Source: Pycnococcus provasolii | Lineage: Eukaryota; Chlorophyta; Pseudoscourfieldiophyceae; Pseudoscourfieldiales | Direction: 5' to 3' | DNA: 64,000 bases | Assembly (NCBI GenBank): GCA_049487715.1 | Contig: CP150580.1 | Location: forward strand, 434,001-498,000 | Part shown: positions 1 to 9,519 of the stretch, piece by piece | How positions within the stretch are numbered: position 1 is the first letter of the stretch | Layout: the number at the start of each line of letters is the position of its first letter | The notes under the pieces: generated by a model | Databases searched by the model: none | Seen by the model: only the letters and a program-made list of their open reading frames with translations | Told to the model about the DNA's origin: nothing | Translations under genes and position numbers: made by a program

Positions 1-2313
1 GGTTGTTGTGGTTGTCGTTGCCGGCGGAGGCGGTGGCGACGGCTTCGCGGGCGGTGCAGGAACATTTGTTTGAAGGGAACCGCTCGATCCCAGCGCCACG
101 CACGGCGTTGTCAGCTTCGTGGGATAGGACTGCAGGATGTGACGACGCCTGCCGGCACCACCTCCTGACGAACCACCTGAATTCATGTTGCACCAGTACA
201 TCAGGTAAGACGACTTTATCAACCAACCAGCCTCAGGCGGGTTCTGGCCAAGCGGCACCAAGGCGTACATGAGTGTCGCAGGCTGGTTCGTGTGAACCTC
301 GAAGGTGACAGAGGTGGTCGTGAACGTCTTGACATAAACACCAGCATCAAGGTAGCCGAGCAGCGCAGGATTCGGCACGCCAGTCGGCGGTGGCGGTGGT
401 GACGGAGCCTGCGTCGTCGTCGTCGGTGGTGGTGGCGGCGGACTCACCGTCGACGGCGGTGGCGGTGGTGCAAGGGTGCTAGGTGGCTCTCTGATCATCA
501 TGCCAGTAAGCGAGGTCAGTCCAGCCGCTTGCAGCTTCTGAAGAATAGAAGTCGTCTGCGCAAAGCCCAAGCTTATTAACGCCTGGGTCACTGCCGACAC
601 CGTGTTCAGCTCCACCTTGTAGTCGACAACAGCATTCGTTGCGAGCAGATGCCTCGCCTTGCGAGTTTCGAGGTCAGTCACGCTGTTGATGATCACGTCA
701 GTGCGTTGGATCGTGATTCCGCCCTGCGCCATCTGCGCCTTGACACCATCTTTGAAAGCCGACTTGGCAGCGTCGTTGAATGTCGCGGCGGTGTATCCCA
801 CGAGCATAATATTGCTCTTCACGGCGTACCCAGCAGTCGGCGGTGGCGGGGACGCCAGCGTCGTGGGCGGCGGTGGCGCCGGCGCCTGCGTCGTGGCAGG
901 CGGCGGCAGGGGTGATGCCAGCGTCGTCGTCGTCGTCGTCGTGGTTAGCGGCGGCAGCGGCGGCGATGGCAGTGTCGTCGCCGTCGTCGTCGTCGTCGGT
1001 GGTGGTGGCGGCGGTGGCGATGGCAGTGTCGTCGTCGTCGTCGTCGTCGTCGTCGTGGTTGGTGGTGGCGGCGGTGGCGGTGGTGGTGGTGGTGGCGGTG
1101 GTGGAGGCGGGCTTGGTGGTGGTGGACTGGGCGGTGGAGGCGGAGGCGGACTTGGTGGTGGTGGAGGGCTGGGCGGTGGAGGCGGAGGCGGACTCGGTGG
1201 CGGCGGACTCGGTGGTGGAGGTGGTGGTGGAGGAGGATCGATCCTTGCAATATGAACTGTGCCATCTCCAGCTTTGTCTCCACCACCTCCATACCCTCCT
1301 CCAGTCACAGAATAAGAAATTGAATTCTGCGAAATTCCCGAAGCTGATACTGCATACAGAGTAACCGCAATACGACCTCCTCCGCCACCGCCGCCATTCT
1401 GATAATCATAACCCTCATAATATGGTTTAGAGCCCCCGTTGCCTCCATTCGCCTGCACATTGCCGGCGCCTTCAAGACGCGACGCGTGCAGCTGTACAGA
1501 TCCACCCGCGCCGCCACCTCCAGCTGCGTTTTCCGTGTAACTCCTCCTGCCATATCCGCCGTTCGCCTGCACAGATCCGTCGATGCGCAGAGTACCGCTT
1601 GCCGAGAGCTTCACACGTCCGCCCCCGCGGCCGCCGTAGCTATACCCAAAGCAAGCGTGACCGCCATGTCCCCCGAAGCTCCAGGGAGACGTCATAGACC
1701 CGAACGCAACGGGCGCAATATATTTGCACGCTGGTGTCGTGCCACCCACACAAGTCGTGGCATTGCCGCCGTGCGATCCGCCGCTGCCGCCGTAACATTC
1801 AATAGAATATGGGGTTATGTAGGAGCCATACGCACCAGCACCTTCGTTAGAAGAGTGACGCGCCTCGCTGACGCTTATCAGCGCATTGGCGGCGACTGTG
1901 ATGTAATTTGCAGAAACTTCAACTTGCTTTGCTTGAACTGATCCTTGCACCGTGAGGTTTCCTCCGAGAACTATGGTTAGTGTTGCAAGTGTCGCTGTAC
2001 TCGTGAGTTGGCCTGTGGACTGTATATGGAGGTTTCCCGTTCCGCTTACGTTGGCGACACTGTCGATGTTGATTGTCCTCGAGATAATGCAGGTATTGCT
2101 AAGACTTCCTGAGTCGCATGTGATGGCCTCCGCACACGTTAGAGGCAAGACGTTCGCGACAATCACAACAGCGATAGCGAGGGTCAGCAGCGCGCTCGTT
2201 CGTCGGCGGGGGTGGTGTTTGTCTTCCCTTCGTCGGCGGCAGTTTTTAATAAGGCAATGGTACTGCGCTGTGTGCGCACTGCTTCCGTCGTTGTCTGCGT
2301 CTTGATACGCCAT
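1..2313 (-). CDS. Large Gly-rich and Pro-rich cell-surface protein, C-terminus beyond window
   Basis: The minus strand is open from an ATG at 2313 to the left edge, 771 codons without a stop. An in-frame TGA lies upstream near 2542 with no other ATG between. Residues 1-38 are polar and basic, and 39-58 are a hydrophobic signal-anchor. Residues 60-350 are rich in Gly with repeats of the form GSVQANGG and GGGRIAV, resembling Gly-rich beta-solenoid repeats of algal extracellular proteins. Residues 354-490 alternate PPPSPPPP with runs of Thr. Residues 492-610 form a compact domain ending in the RKARHLLATNAVVDYKVEL pattern that recurs in algal secreted proteins. A second Pro-rich linker and another domain follow. 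The composition suggests an exported cell-wall or surface glycoprotein. Its function is unknown. The ORFs on the plus strand here are shadows of these low-complexity repeats. Confidence 0.72.
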   Translation of the reverse strand, partial: MAYQDADNDGSSAHTAQYHCLIKNCRRRREDKHHPRRRTSALLTLAIAVVIVANVLPLTCAEAITCDSGSLSNTCIISRTINIDSVANVSGTGNLHIQSTGQLTSTATLATLTIVLGGNLTVQGSVQAKQVEVSANYITVAANALISVSEARHSSNEGAGAYGSYITPYSIECYGGSGGSHGGNATTCVGGTTPACKYIAPVAFGSMTSPWSFGGHGGHACFGYSYGGRGGGRVKLSASGTLRIDGSVQANGGYGRRSYTENAAGGGGAGGSVQLHASRLEGAGNVQANGGNGGSKPYYEGYDYQNGGGGGGGRIAVTLYAVSASGISQNSISYSVTGGGYGGGGDKAGDGTVHIARIDPPPPPPPPPSPPPPSPPPPPPPSPPPPPSPPPPPPPSPPPPSPPPPPPPPPPPPPPPPPTTTTTTTTTTTLPSPPPPPPPTTTTTATTLPSPPLPPLTTTTTTTTLASPLPPPATTQAPAPPPPTTLASPPPPTAGYAVKSNIMLVGYTAATFNDAAKSAFKDGVKAQMAQGGITIQRTDVIINSVTDLETRKARHLLATNAVVDYKVELNTVSAVTQALISLGFAQTTSILQKLQAAGLTSLTGMMIREPPSTLAPPPPPSTVSPPPPPPTTTTQAPSPPPPPTGVPNPALLGYLDAGVYVKTFTTTSVTFEVHTNQPATLMYALVPLGQNPPEAGWLIKSSYLMYWCNMNSGGSSGGGAGRRRHILQSYPTKLTTPCVALGSSGSLQTNVPAPPAKPSPPPPPATTTTTT

Positions 2314-3023
2314 CGCCTTTCTTGCCGGAGGGTGCTTGCACCGACAAGGCCACAGCAACACAGGGCCGCTCGCTGAGGCAACACGGCACGTGACAAGACG
2401 TCGTTGGAGGAAGAGCGAAACGCGCCAGTCACTTAAGGCGCAAGACAGCTTGTGAAGTAGCCAACAACGTCGCGGCCGAGGCGGCGGCGCCAACACGCCA
2501 AGCACGTGGGGTGTGAGGAGTCGGTTGATTACGATGCTAGCGCACAGCACTGTAGTTCAGTGAAGGACACTCCCCAGACCGGCTAAGGGCTTGTCTTCCC
2601 AGGCTGCCGGGCGTGCCTGAGGTGCTGTTCTCCCTCCCTCACGCACGCAGCGCTCTCTCTCATGGAACATCCGGCGACGTCGTCCGGTCCGGCGGCTTGA
2701 TCTGGGGAAGTTCCCCGGCCGCCGTTGCCCGTGGGAGGGGTTGCCGCCTTGCCGGTGACGGTGGGTGAGAGTTGCAGAAGAGAACCAGACCGCCTACCTA
2801 TGTAGAGGACGTCATAATTGAGCGAATCTGCAATTTCATTCCGCTTGTTTAGGACTTCCGCATGATGTCATACTTGTCTCATATTCTTCAATGGGGAAAC
2901 TTCACGCGCCCTCCTGGCCTCCTCCACCGGTTCAATCCTACGGGTACCCCACAAGCAAGAAAAACTTATCACAAATAACGGATGAAAGAAGTTGGTGTCG
3001 TCGTTTCATTTACAGATGCTTAC
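2314..3023. other. Intergenic, shared 5' side of surface protein and 3' side of SMPD4 homologue
   Basis: No convincing coding or RNA gene is visible. The stretch has GC-rich segments around 2580-2760 with short inverted G/C blocks. It should hold the promoter of the minus-strand gene that starts at 2313. Confidence 0.5.
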
Positions 3024-6000
3024 TTACTTGGTGTTCCTCCGGCTAATCACGACGAGCAGAACGCCGGCGACGTACATCCACACCATCGTGAAGATGGTTC
3101 TCAGCAGAGATCGGCCGCCCAGAACGTGCAGAGAAACGAAAAGCGCGCACATCAGCGCGAGACTCTGCGCCTCGGAAAGATGCCTTAGGTCAACGCTGAG
3201 ATTGTTCTTCACAAGGAACGTGCGCAGCGTCTCCCACATGTTCAGCTGATCAGCTCCCACGAGCGCGGGTGTCGCGTATTCGCCGAGACGGAGCGACGCG
3301 TTCAAGCTGTCGCTGAGTCGGATCAGCGGATGGCAAAGAGGCGCGAATTCGCGATCGGAGAGCGGGCGGTGCAGCGATGCGCGTGCGTTCGTGCGGCCCA
3401 CGGCATGGCGAGAGAACGCGAGCTGGCGCACAGAACCCATGTCCACACCTGCGATGGGCGACGTTGGCTCAGAAAGAGTCGCCGAATTGCGCTGGATTTG
3501 GCCCGCGGCGGCGGCATCCATCGACACCCCGACGAGGCCCAGCCTCAAGGTGAAGAACGCGGTCCAGCTCTCCAGGCGGTCCGCATACCTCTTCAGATGC
3601 TCGCCACCTTTCGCGCGATCCGTCTTCAGGTACGCGTTCAGCGCACGCAAGAGATGCATGACCCCACCCTCGTCGGCAAGACAGGAGAATGTAGAAACCA
3701 CGTCGAGTGAGTCCAGCGAAGAGTCATTCGAGGAGGATTTCCGCGACGTGCCGCCAGTATTCAGCTCGGCGAGGTATTGCATCACCGCAACGCGACGCTC
3801 GTCGAACAGGCGCCAGTGCGCGTAGAGGCGGTGACTGAGTTCCTCGCACCTCTCAGGCTGCAAGGCTTGATCACGTGCCTTGGTGGCTGGCGCAACGTAC
3901 GTCGCCGCACCGCCGAGAAAGCGCGAAGCTTCGGCGCCGCGAGCTGGGTCGCGTCCATGCGCAGCCATTGCATGCGCCTCCTCGAGCTTAAGCAGTCTCA
4001 GACACCGCACTGGCGCCATGGAGAAGCCAGCCAACACTCTTGCGAGATTGCGTGCCGCACGCTCGGGAGCCGAGGACGACGCACAGCGACGGCATGTCAC
4101 CTCGGCGATGGTGCGCAGCGCCGTGTAAAATGGCGCGTGGAGGAGCACGTACGAGTCCCACTTACCCGAGGAATCGAAATCCAAAGGTCTCAACCGGCCG
4201 CTGCCGCCGCTGCCGCTACCACCGCCTCCTCCTGCGGCACCGCCGAAGAGCTGCTGCGCACCATAGCCAAGCAAGCCAGGCGAGGTGGGATGGGACGTCG
4301 AGGCGGCGGCGGGGGAAGCATCGCCACCGCCACCGCCGATGTTGACCCGCTCGGCAGCCTGCATCTTCGACAAGGTGGCGCGCGTCGGGTCCTTGTGCGC
4401 TTCCAAGTACTGATCCCAAGGGCAGATCACCGCCAGATGCAGCTCTACTACCGTGCTCAGGGAAGACCCCGACGACGCATCCCAGCGCTGGTACGTGCGC
4501 ATCAGGAAGCGGTGCAGAGGCGCGTAGAGCGCGGCGTACGGGTGCCAGTGCTTTGCCGTGAGCGCCGCGCAGCCCTTTGGTGCTGCCGCATGCATCAGCG
4601 CGCCGCGCGTCGGCATGGACGCGTGGCGCGATGGCCAGGCACCGCTGAGAAGCGGCGGCGTTCTGCGCACGCGCACGAACCATGGTGCATCCGGTATGGA
4701 GCTCGTGGGGGTTGCACGCGATGATCCCCACGCGTCGTAATGCGAGTGTGGTGTGCGTCGAGTAGCAGCCGCGTCCAGAGCCGTCTTCGATGCTGCAGCC
4801 TCCTCGTCCCACATCGTACGTTCATCGCGCGTAAAGGCGAGGAGGCTTTCGACCACGCCGGGCGAAGGGCTTACCGCGCGGTCTGGCACCTTAGGAGCGG
4901 GATGTGGCTTGCCTGGTCCACCTGCGCGCGCACTGTCGTCCGCACCACTTCCTCCTCCGCGCCTTCGACGTGCGCCCGACGCAGGATCTGCGCGATCGGT
5001 GAGCGCGGCACCACCATCCACGGCACCAGGAGACCCGGCGTTGCCAAGGCGCGTGAATTGGTCGGCAAACCACATAATGCCACGCTCCACCGCCTCTGTG
5101 CTCTTGAGGAGATCCTTCACGCCGCGCTGGCTCGCTCCTGACGCGCCCGCGGAATGCAAGCTGTGCAGCGAACGCACGACGAGTGTCGCGGCGTCTATCG
5201 CACCGGGCACCAGCTTAATTTCGCCAAGTCGAGGCACCTCAGCCGCGGGCTGATTCGTCGACACGCGGTGGCTCATGGACGATGCTTCCATCGGCATCGA
5301 TGGCAGCGAGTCTAAAGGCATGTCAAACGGCGATCGTTCCTTCCCGAATGCCGAACCGCCCACAGCTTCTCCGAACGAAAGGATGGGTGCGTTCGTTGGC
5401 GGCGATGTTCCTGGTGACCCTCCCGCGTTTGCCGTGCGCGTTCCAGCCATCGTCTGGCCTTCGAGGCTAACGCGCCACTCCATAGCCTCGTCGCTGTCGC
5501 TGAGCAGAAAGTCGGCAACCGCGTGAAAAAAATGCGAGCGTGCCTGCCGCGTTCCGTCTCAGGGTCGTACGGCGTTTGCGACGACTGGCTCGTGGACGCG
5601 TTGCCATCGGCGGCGCCACGCGTGCTTCCTCCGACGCGTGCATCTGACGAAGAGCCTCTCTCCGGCGACGCGAAGTAATTGACGTAGCGCAGAAGAAGTT
5701 CGCGGCATGGGTGGGCGCACTGCGCGGTGGGAATCGTGGCGTCGGAGAGCAGAGCGGCGGGTACGGGGCCGGAGGAGGCGTGCGGCGCACCTCCCATCGA
5801 GGATCCTGCCGCCGCCCGTGCGCCAGCTCCTGCCATGCCAGCGTTCGCGTCGGTACCGTCATAGAAGGGTGCCGGCGCACCTGCCACCGCCCCACGCGGC
5901 GGTGCATTCGACGCGCTCGGTGCCGCGGCTGCCGCCGCTCGGTGGTGGTCCGCGTGAGGAGTTCCAGCGGCATCCGTGGCGGCGGAGTCGGGGGTCATCA

Positions 6001-6862
6001 CGCCTTGGCCATGCCTGGAGCAAAAGACGAGGAACCAGAACACGAAGTAAGAAAACAGAGGCACCTCCACGCGTGCGGTGGGCGTGCTTTCCGCAGCACC
6101 GCCGGTACTTGCTGTTCCCATACCACCTGCGGTTGACGTTGGAGCTGCTTGTCGGCTGACATCCGTGCGTATTGTTCCCGCGTAGTGCGGCAGAGCCTCG
6201 AGCGCGTCGCGCGCCGCCGCTAGCGCCGCGGCGGACATGGTCGGCGCTGCAGCCTGCGGCGCGACGGCGGAGGATGAGTACGAGCTCGTATTGCTGCTCG
6301 TCGACTGCTTCGCCGGCACCGTTCTCGAGAGCAGGTCGCGCGTTCTCGACGGCAGCTGCGAGAGCGGAAAGTTGAAGAGCACGACGCCGTCTCGGTCAGC
6401 CGCGGTGACCGCCTTGAGCAGGAGTCCGTCCGGCGACAGGAGGTCGACGAGCCTTCTGACTGCGAGCCTTCGCAGGACTGCGTGCGACGCCGTGTTGAGC
6501 GCACTCAACGACCTGATCGCCTGCGTATCGTCCGCGTCGAGCCACGCCTTTTCGTGCGCGCCCGCGAGCCCGAACGCCTTTTCGATGAGTTTCGGGAAGA
6601 CGGTTCGAAAGAAGTCTGCTGAGAGTCTGGGCACCCCCGACTGCGACCTGGCCGCGGCGTTGCTGAGGTACTGTTCGATGGCGAGCGTGGCTGCGTACAT
6701 CGCCTGCGCTTCTCCCAGGGACGATCCGACGGACGCGAGGTAGGACGTGAGCGAGGATGCGGAGTGCGGGTCAAGAGGTGGGCGAGCAGACGTGGAAGGC
6801 ATGGAGGTAGTCTGAGCAGGGTGAGCAGAGACAGGGAAAGCAGGCATGGGCATGGTCGCCAT
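3024..6862 (-). CDS. SMPD4: Sphingomyelin phosphodiesterase 4-like protein (neutral sphingomyelinase 3 family), frame-broken
   Basis: Two overlapping reading frames encode one protein of about 1279 residues. The N-terminal frame starts at the ATG at 6862, and the C-terminal frame runs from about 5527 to the stop at 3024. The join is a run of seven T at 5526-5532 (gene strand). One extra T there, or a -1 slip on T TTT TTC, restores IFFHAVADFLLSDSDEAMEW. Family matches are spread along the whole length: FNFPLSQLPSRTRDLL, then FSYFVFWFLVF, then VELHLAVICPWDQY (compare LEMWLSYLQPWRY in the human protein), and a C-terminal membrane segment after GGRSLLRTIF. SMPD4 proteins sit in nuclear-envelope and ER membranes and have been associated with nuclear pores. 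Long Ala/Ser/Gly inserts are specific to this copy. The family call is firm, but enzymatic activity cannot be read from the sequence. Confidence 0.8.
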
Positions 6863-6975
6863 ACACCGTGTGGTTTTCCCGCCCGCCGAAGAGCAGAGCG
6901 GCGGCTGGGAGGAGGGTGGAAATGGAGGAGGGGGAGAGGGGGGAGGGAGGGGGGAGCAAAAGCAGGCCGAAGTTC

Positions 6976-6995
6976 AACCAACCCCAACCCCTAAT
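6976..6995 (-). promoter_or_regulatory. Telomere-like motif upstream of SMPD4 homologue
   Basis: On the gene strand this reads TTAGG GGTTGGGGTTGG, about 115 bases before the ATG at 6862. It belongs to the recurrent upstream element described in the findings. Its function is inferred from position only. Confidence 0.45.
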
Positions 6996-7064
6996 CGATT
7001 TCCCTTGTATTGATTATTCGGGGTTCCGCCTCCATGGCATACTCATATGGCGCGTACGTTAACT

Positions 7065-7667
7065 TTACACGGCCTGCATCCACGCCTCCACCGCCTGCTT
7101 CGCGCCCTTGCTCTCGAGCGTGCTCATGCCGTTACCGTCAACCACCTTGCCGTCTCTGGCGTCGAGCACCACCAGCGATGGCAAGCCGCCCTTGCGTGCG
7201 CCGATGCCTAACCCGGACGACTCCTTCGACGCACATATGCTGAACTTTATCTTCACGGCAGCGGCGCTGTCGCCGCCAAAGGGAGTCTCGCCTACGACCT
7301 CGACGATTTCCCAGAGATCTGGCGCGTCGCTCTGGCTCCTCACCAGTGCGCGAGCACCGTCGACCCCTTCGCTAGGCACGATGACAATGCGCACGTGCCT
7401 ATCCTCGGCGGCGTGTGCCGTTGCGAATTTGTTGGCGTACGGGCCTGACGCCGCGCACCTCATTTCCTTGATGAGCGGCACAACTGGCGTGCAGTCTGGG
7501 CACCAGCTCGCTGCAAAGAAGAGCGCGACAAGTTTAGGCGTCACGTATTGCTGCTTGTTCGTGTCAGTCACGTCTTCGTGGTTCGTGCTTTGTTGGTTTG
7601 GGGGAACGGCGGCGTTAATTTCTTGTAGCCCGACTCCGAGCCAGCCGATTGCGTTTTCTTTTGTCAT
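7065..7667 (-). CDS. Nucleoredoxin/tryparedoxin-like thioredoxin-fold protein
   Basis: A 200-residue thioredoxin-fold protein. VALFFAASWCPDCTPVVPL carries the WCPDC redox pair, close to the WCPPC of nucleoredoxins and tryparedoxins. A downstream GLPSLVVLDARDGKVV matches the family's cis-Pro strand region (GIPTLVVLD). An inserted segment between them includes EIVEVVGETPFGGD. The protein probably reduces disulphides of target proteins in the cytosol or nucleus; no targeting peptide is evident. The start chosen is the ATG at 7667 (MTKENAIGWLG). The frame stays open upstream for another 74 codons, but that part is His/Pro-rich and looks like 5' UTR. The specific partner is unknown. Confidence 0.72.
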   Translation of the reverse strand: MTKENAIGWLGVGLQEINAAVPPNQQSTNHEDVTDTNKQQYVTPKLVALFFAASWCPDCTPVVPLIKEMRCAASGPYANKFATAHAAEDRHVRIVIVPSEGVDGARALVRSQSDAPDLWEIVEVVGETPFGGDSAAAVKIKFSICASKESSGLGIGARKGGLPSLVVLDARDGKVVDGNGMSTLESKGAKQAVEAWMQAV

Positions 7668-8086
7668 ATCTGTGTTTAAGTTGTTGGTATGATGTTTGCA
7701 CTTTGCAGTGACACGCTTGCGCTGGAGTGCGGTATTCTGGATAGAACGCCACGAAGCTCGCAAGCACCAAACGTCACGACAAGGAAGCTGTGACGGTTGA
7801 ATTGTGGCTGATGGCGAATGGCGAATGGCGACGGTCAGGGGAACGTTCGGACGGTGATTGGGGTGATGTTGACCACCTCCGTGACCCATGCAAGAAGACG
7901 GGGATTGGAGGTGATTCAGGTGATGATGACCTCTGGCGATGGCGATGGCGAGCTTGTTGACACCTACATTACCTGCGTGAACCTTGGGGAAAGAAGAAGT
8001 TAAGCTTAGAAGCCAGCAGAAGGTTGTGTATGTATGTTACACGTGCGCCGCCATCGCTCCGTGGCGCTCCTATGATTACCTTTCGT

Positions 8087-8557
8087 TTAGAGCTCGTCGT
8101 CCTGCGCCCAGAACTTCTCCCCCTTAAACAGGATGTACCCGAGCATACAGACGACGAGCGCGACGGTGAATAGTCCGCTCGTCCAGTCGATGCCAGCGAA
8201 TGGCACGGGCTCGCCGTCCGACACGCCGAGCAGCTCGACGTCGAAGATGAGGTCGGCGTCGGGGGGGATGACGCCACCCGCGCCGCGCGCCCCGTATCCC
8301 ATCGCTGCGGGTATTTTGATGGTTGCTTTTTCTCCGACGGACATGCGCGGCACACCTTCGTCCCAACCGCGTATGACCTGGCCCACGCCCACCTGGAAGG
8401 TGAACGGCCCCCGCTTGACGCTGCTGTCGAATTCCTTTCCCCCGTCAGCGAGCCGGCCGGTGTAGTGCATCGTGCACGTCTGCCCCTGCTTGGGAAACGT
8501 CACGCCGTCGCCACTGGAAACACTGGAAACTTCCAACGTGGTGATGCGTGGCGCCAT
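8087..8557 (-). CDS. FKBP-type peptidyl-prolyl isomerase with C-terminal membrane anchor
   Basis: 156 residues. The FKBP12 fold is complete: FPKQGQTCTMHYTGRLADG, then FDSSVKRGPFTFQVG, VIRGWDEGVPRMSVGE, and YGARGAGGVIPPDADLIFDVELL, with the residues that line the FK506/proline pocket (Y, D, F, V, I, W, Y, F). After the domain, GLFTVALVVCMLGYILF is a single hydrophobic helix near the C-terminus followed by a short charged tail, so this is probably a tail-anchored isomerase facing the cytosol. The start is the ATG at 8557 (MAPRITTLEV); the upstream frame is Pro/His-rich leader. The gene lies between two other short genes with no shared regulation evident. Confidence 0.85.
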   Translation of the reverse strand: MAPRITTLEVSSVSSGDGVTFPKQGQTCTMHYTGRLADGGKEFDSSVKRGPFTFQVGVGQVIRGWDEGVPRMSVGEKATIKIPAAMGYGARGAGGVIPPDADLIFDVELLGVSDGEPVPFAGIDWTSGLFTVALVVCMLGYILFKGEKFWAQDDEL

Positions 8558-8615
8558 ATCAGGGAGGGAAGAAAAGGGGGAATGATGCGGAGGAGGAGGG
8601 TGGAAGGTGAGAACT

Positions 8616-8659
8616 CCCAACCCCCAAACCCCAAACCCCTAATCTAAACCCCCAAACAA
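8616..8659 (-). promoter_or_regulatory. Telomere-like motif cluster upstream of FKBP gene
   Basis: On the gene strand it reads as a series of GGGGGTTTAG, ATTAGGGGTTT and GGGGTTTGGGG units ending about 60 bases before the ATG at 8557. It is one of the clearest copies of the recurrent upstream element. Confidence 0.5.
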
Positions 8660-8788
8660 ACAGCAGGGCAGTGCCACGTAGGAAGGTGTTGTTGGCGACA
8701 GCATTTTCCCATCTCCACATCTATCTCGCGACACCTTCGTGTTCCGATCACATCACATCAGCAGCTTCGATCTTTCCATTCTGTTTAT

Positions 8789-9259
8789 ATGTTGTTAGCT
8801 GCATCTGCATCACGCCCGTTGTTTTACTCTGCATCGTCTTTCAGTACTGTTTCTTTTCGTCTTCGTTTCCCTTGTCAACGTGCTAGGCGTGCCTCAGTAT
8901 CGCGCATTTCAGCATCTCGCACGATGGCTTCGTTGGCATCTCCGTCCGATATTTGCAAGTGCACGCGTGTTTTGGACATACGACCCGCCGCCGAACGCGC
9001 ATCGTCAGGACAAACCATCGCAGGCGCGGCGTGTGTCACCTGGAACCGAGAAAAGGCGTGCTTTGACGAATCCGACGACGACATCGCGAAGGCTCTGCCG
9101 TCCAAGGACGAGTGCATCGCCGTGCACTGCAAAACGGGCGGACGCGTTTCCACCGCACTCGGCGTGCTCAAGAGCATGGGATACGAAAACGTCTTCAACG
9201 CGGGCGGACCGGACGGGGGACATGAACAGTGGGAAGCGCTGAAAACGCTTGCCAAGTAA
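8789..9259 (+). CDS. Rhodanese-like sulfurtransferase domain protein, probably organelle-targeted
   Basis: 156 residues from the first ATG. Residues 1-45 are rich in Ser, Arg and Ala and lack acids, like a plastid or mitochondrial transit peptide. The rest is a single rhodanese domain: VLDIRPAAER, then AVHCKTGGRVSTALGVLKSMGYENVFNAGG. Cys114 in HCKTGGR is the expected persulfide-carrying residue. The active-site loop matches the glycine-rich loops of small single-domain rhodaneses. A shorter product from the ATG at 8924 (MASLASPSD) would be cytosolic. A TGTAA signal follows at 9322. The substrate is unknown. Confidence 0.75.
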   Translation: MLLAASASRPLFYSASSFSTVSFRLRFPCQRARRASVSRISASRTMASLASPSDICKCTRVLDIRPAAERASSGQTIAGAACVTWNREKACFDESDDDIAKALPSKDECIAVHCKTGGRVSTALGVLKSMGYENVFNAGGPDGGHEQWEALKTLAK

Positions 9260-9321
9260 GCAACTACGACAACGACGACGAGGACAAAGAAGGACTGATG
9301 TTCTTCCAAGATCGCTCAATC

Positions 9322-9326
9322 TGTAA
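9322..9326 (+). terminator. Probable polyadenylation signal TGTAA
   Basis: TGTAA lies 63 bases after the stop of the rhodanese gene. It is the usual green-algal poly(A) signal. Confidence 0.4.
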
Positions 9327-9519
9327 CACGGAACGCGAGTCGCTTTGTCCAGTGGTCGTCCTTCACCACTTATAGGTAGCCCATTCCATGGCGTTGTTCA
9401 GCGGGGGCGTTTGTACGCCGCGCTCGTTGACGTGCACGCGACGAGGACGTGCTGCGACGACGTGATTAATTGGCAAATAACATTTAGAAATAACAGATAC
9501 GACTATCGTACAAGAATCT

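Noticed and set aside
659-1255. Plus-strand ORF rich in Gly and Val
   Set aside because: It is the complement of the Pro/Thr-rich minus-strand gene. Its composition comes only from the ACG and CCN repeats.
4216-4812. 198-codon minus-strand ORF
   Set aside because: Overlaps the SMPD4 gene on the same strand in another frame. It has no family match and is Arg/Ala-rich noise.
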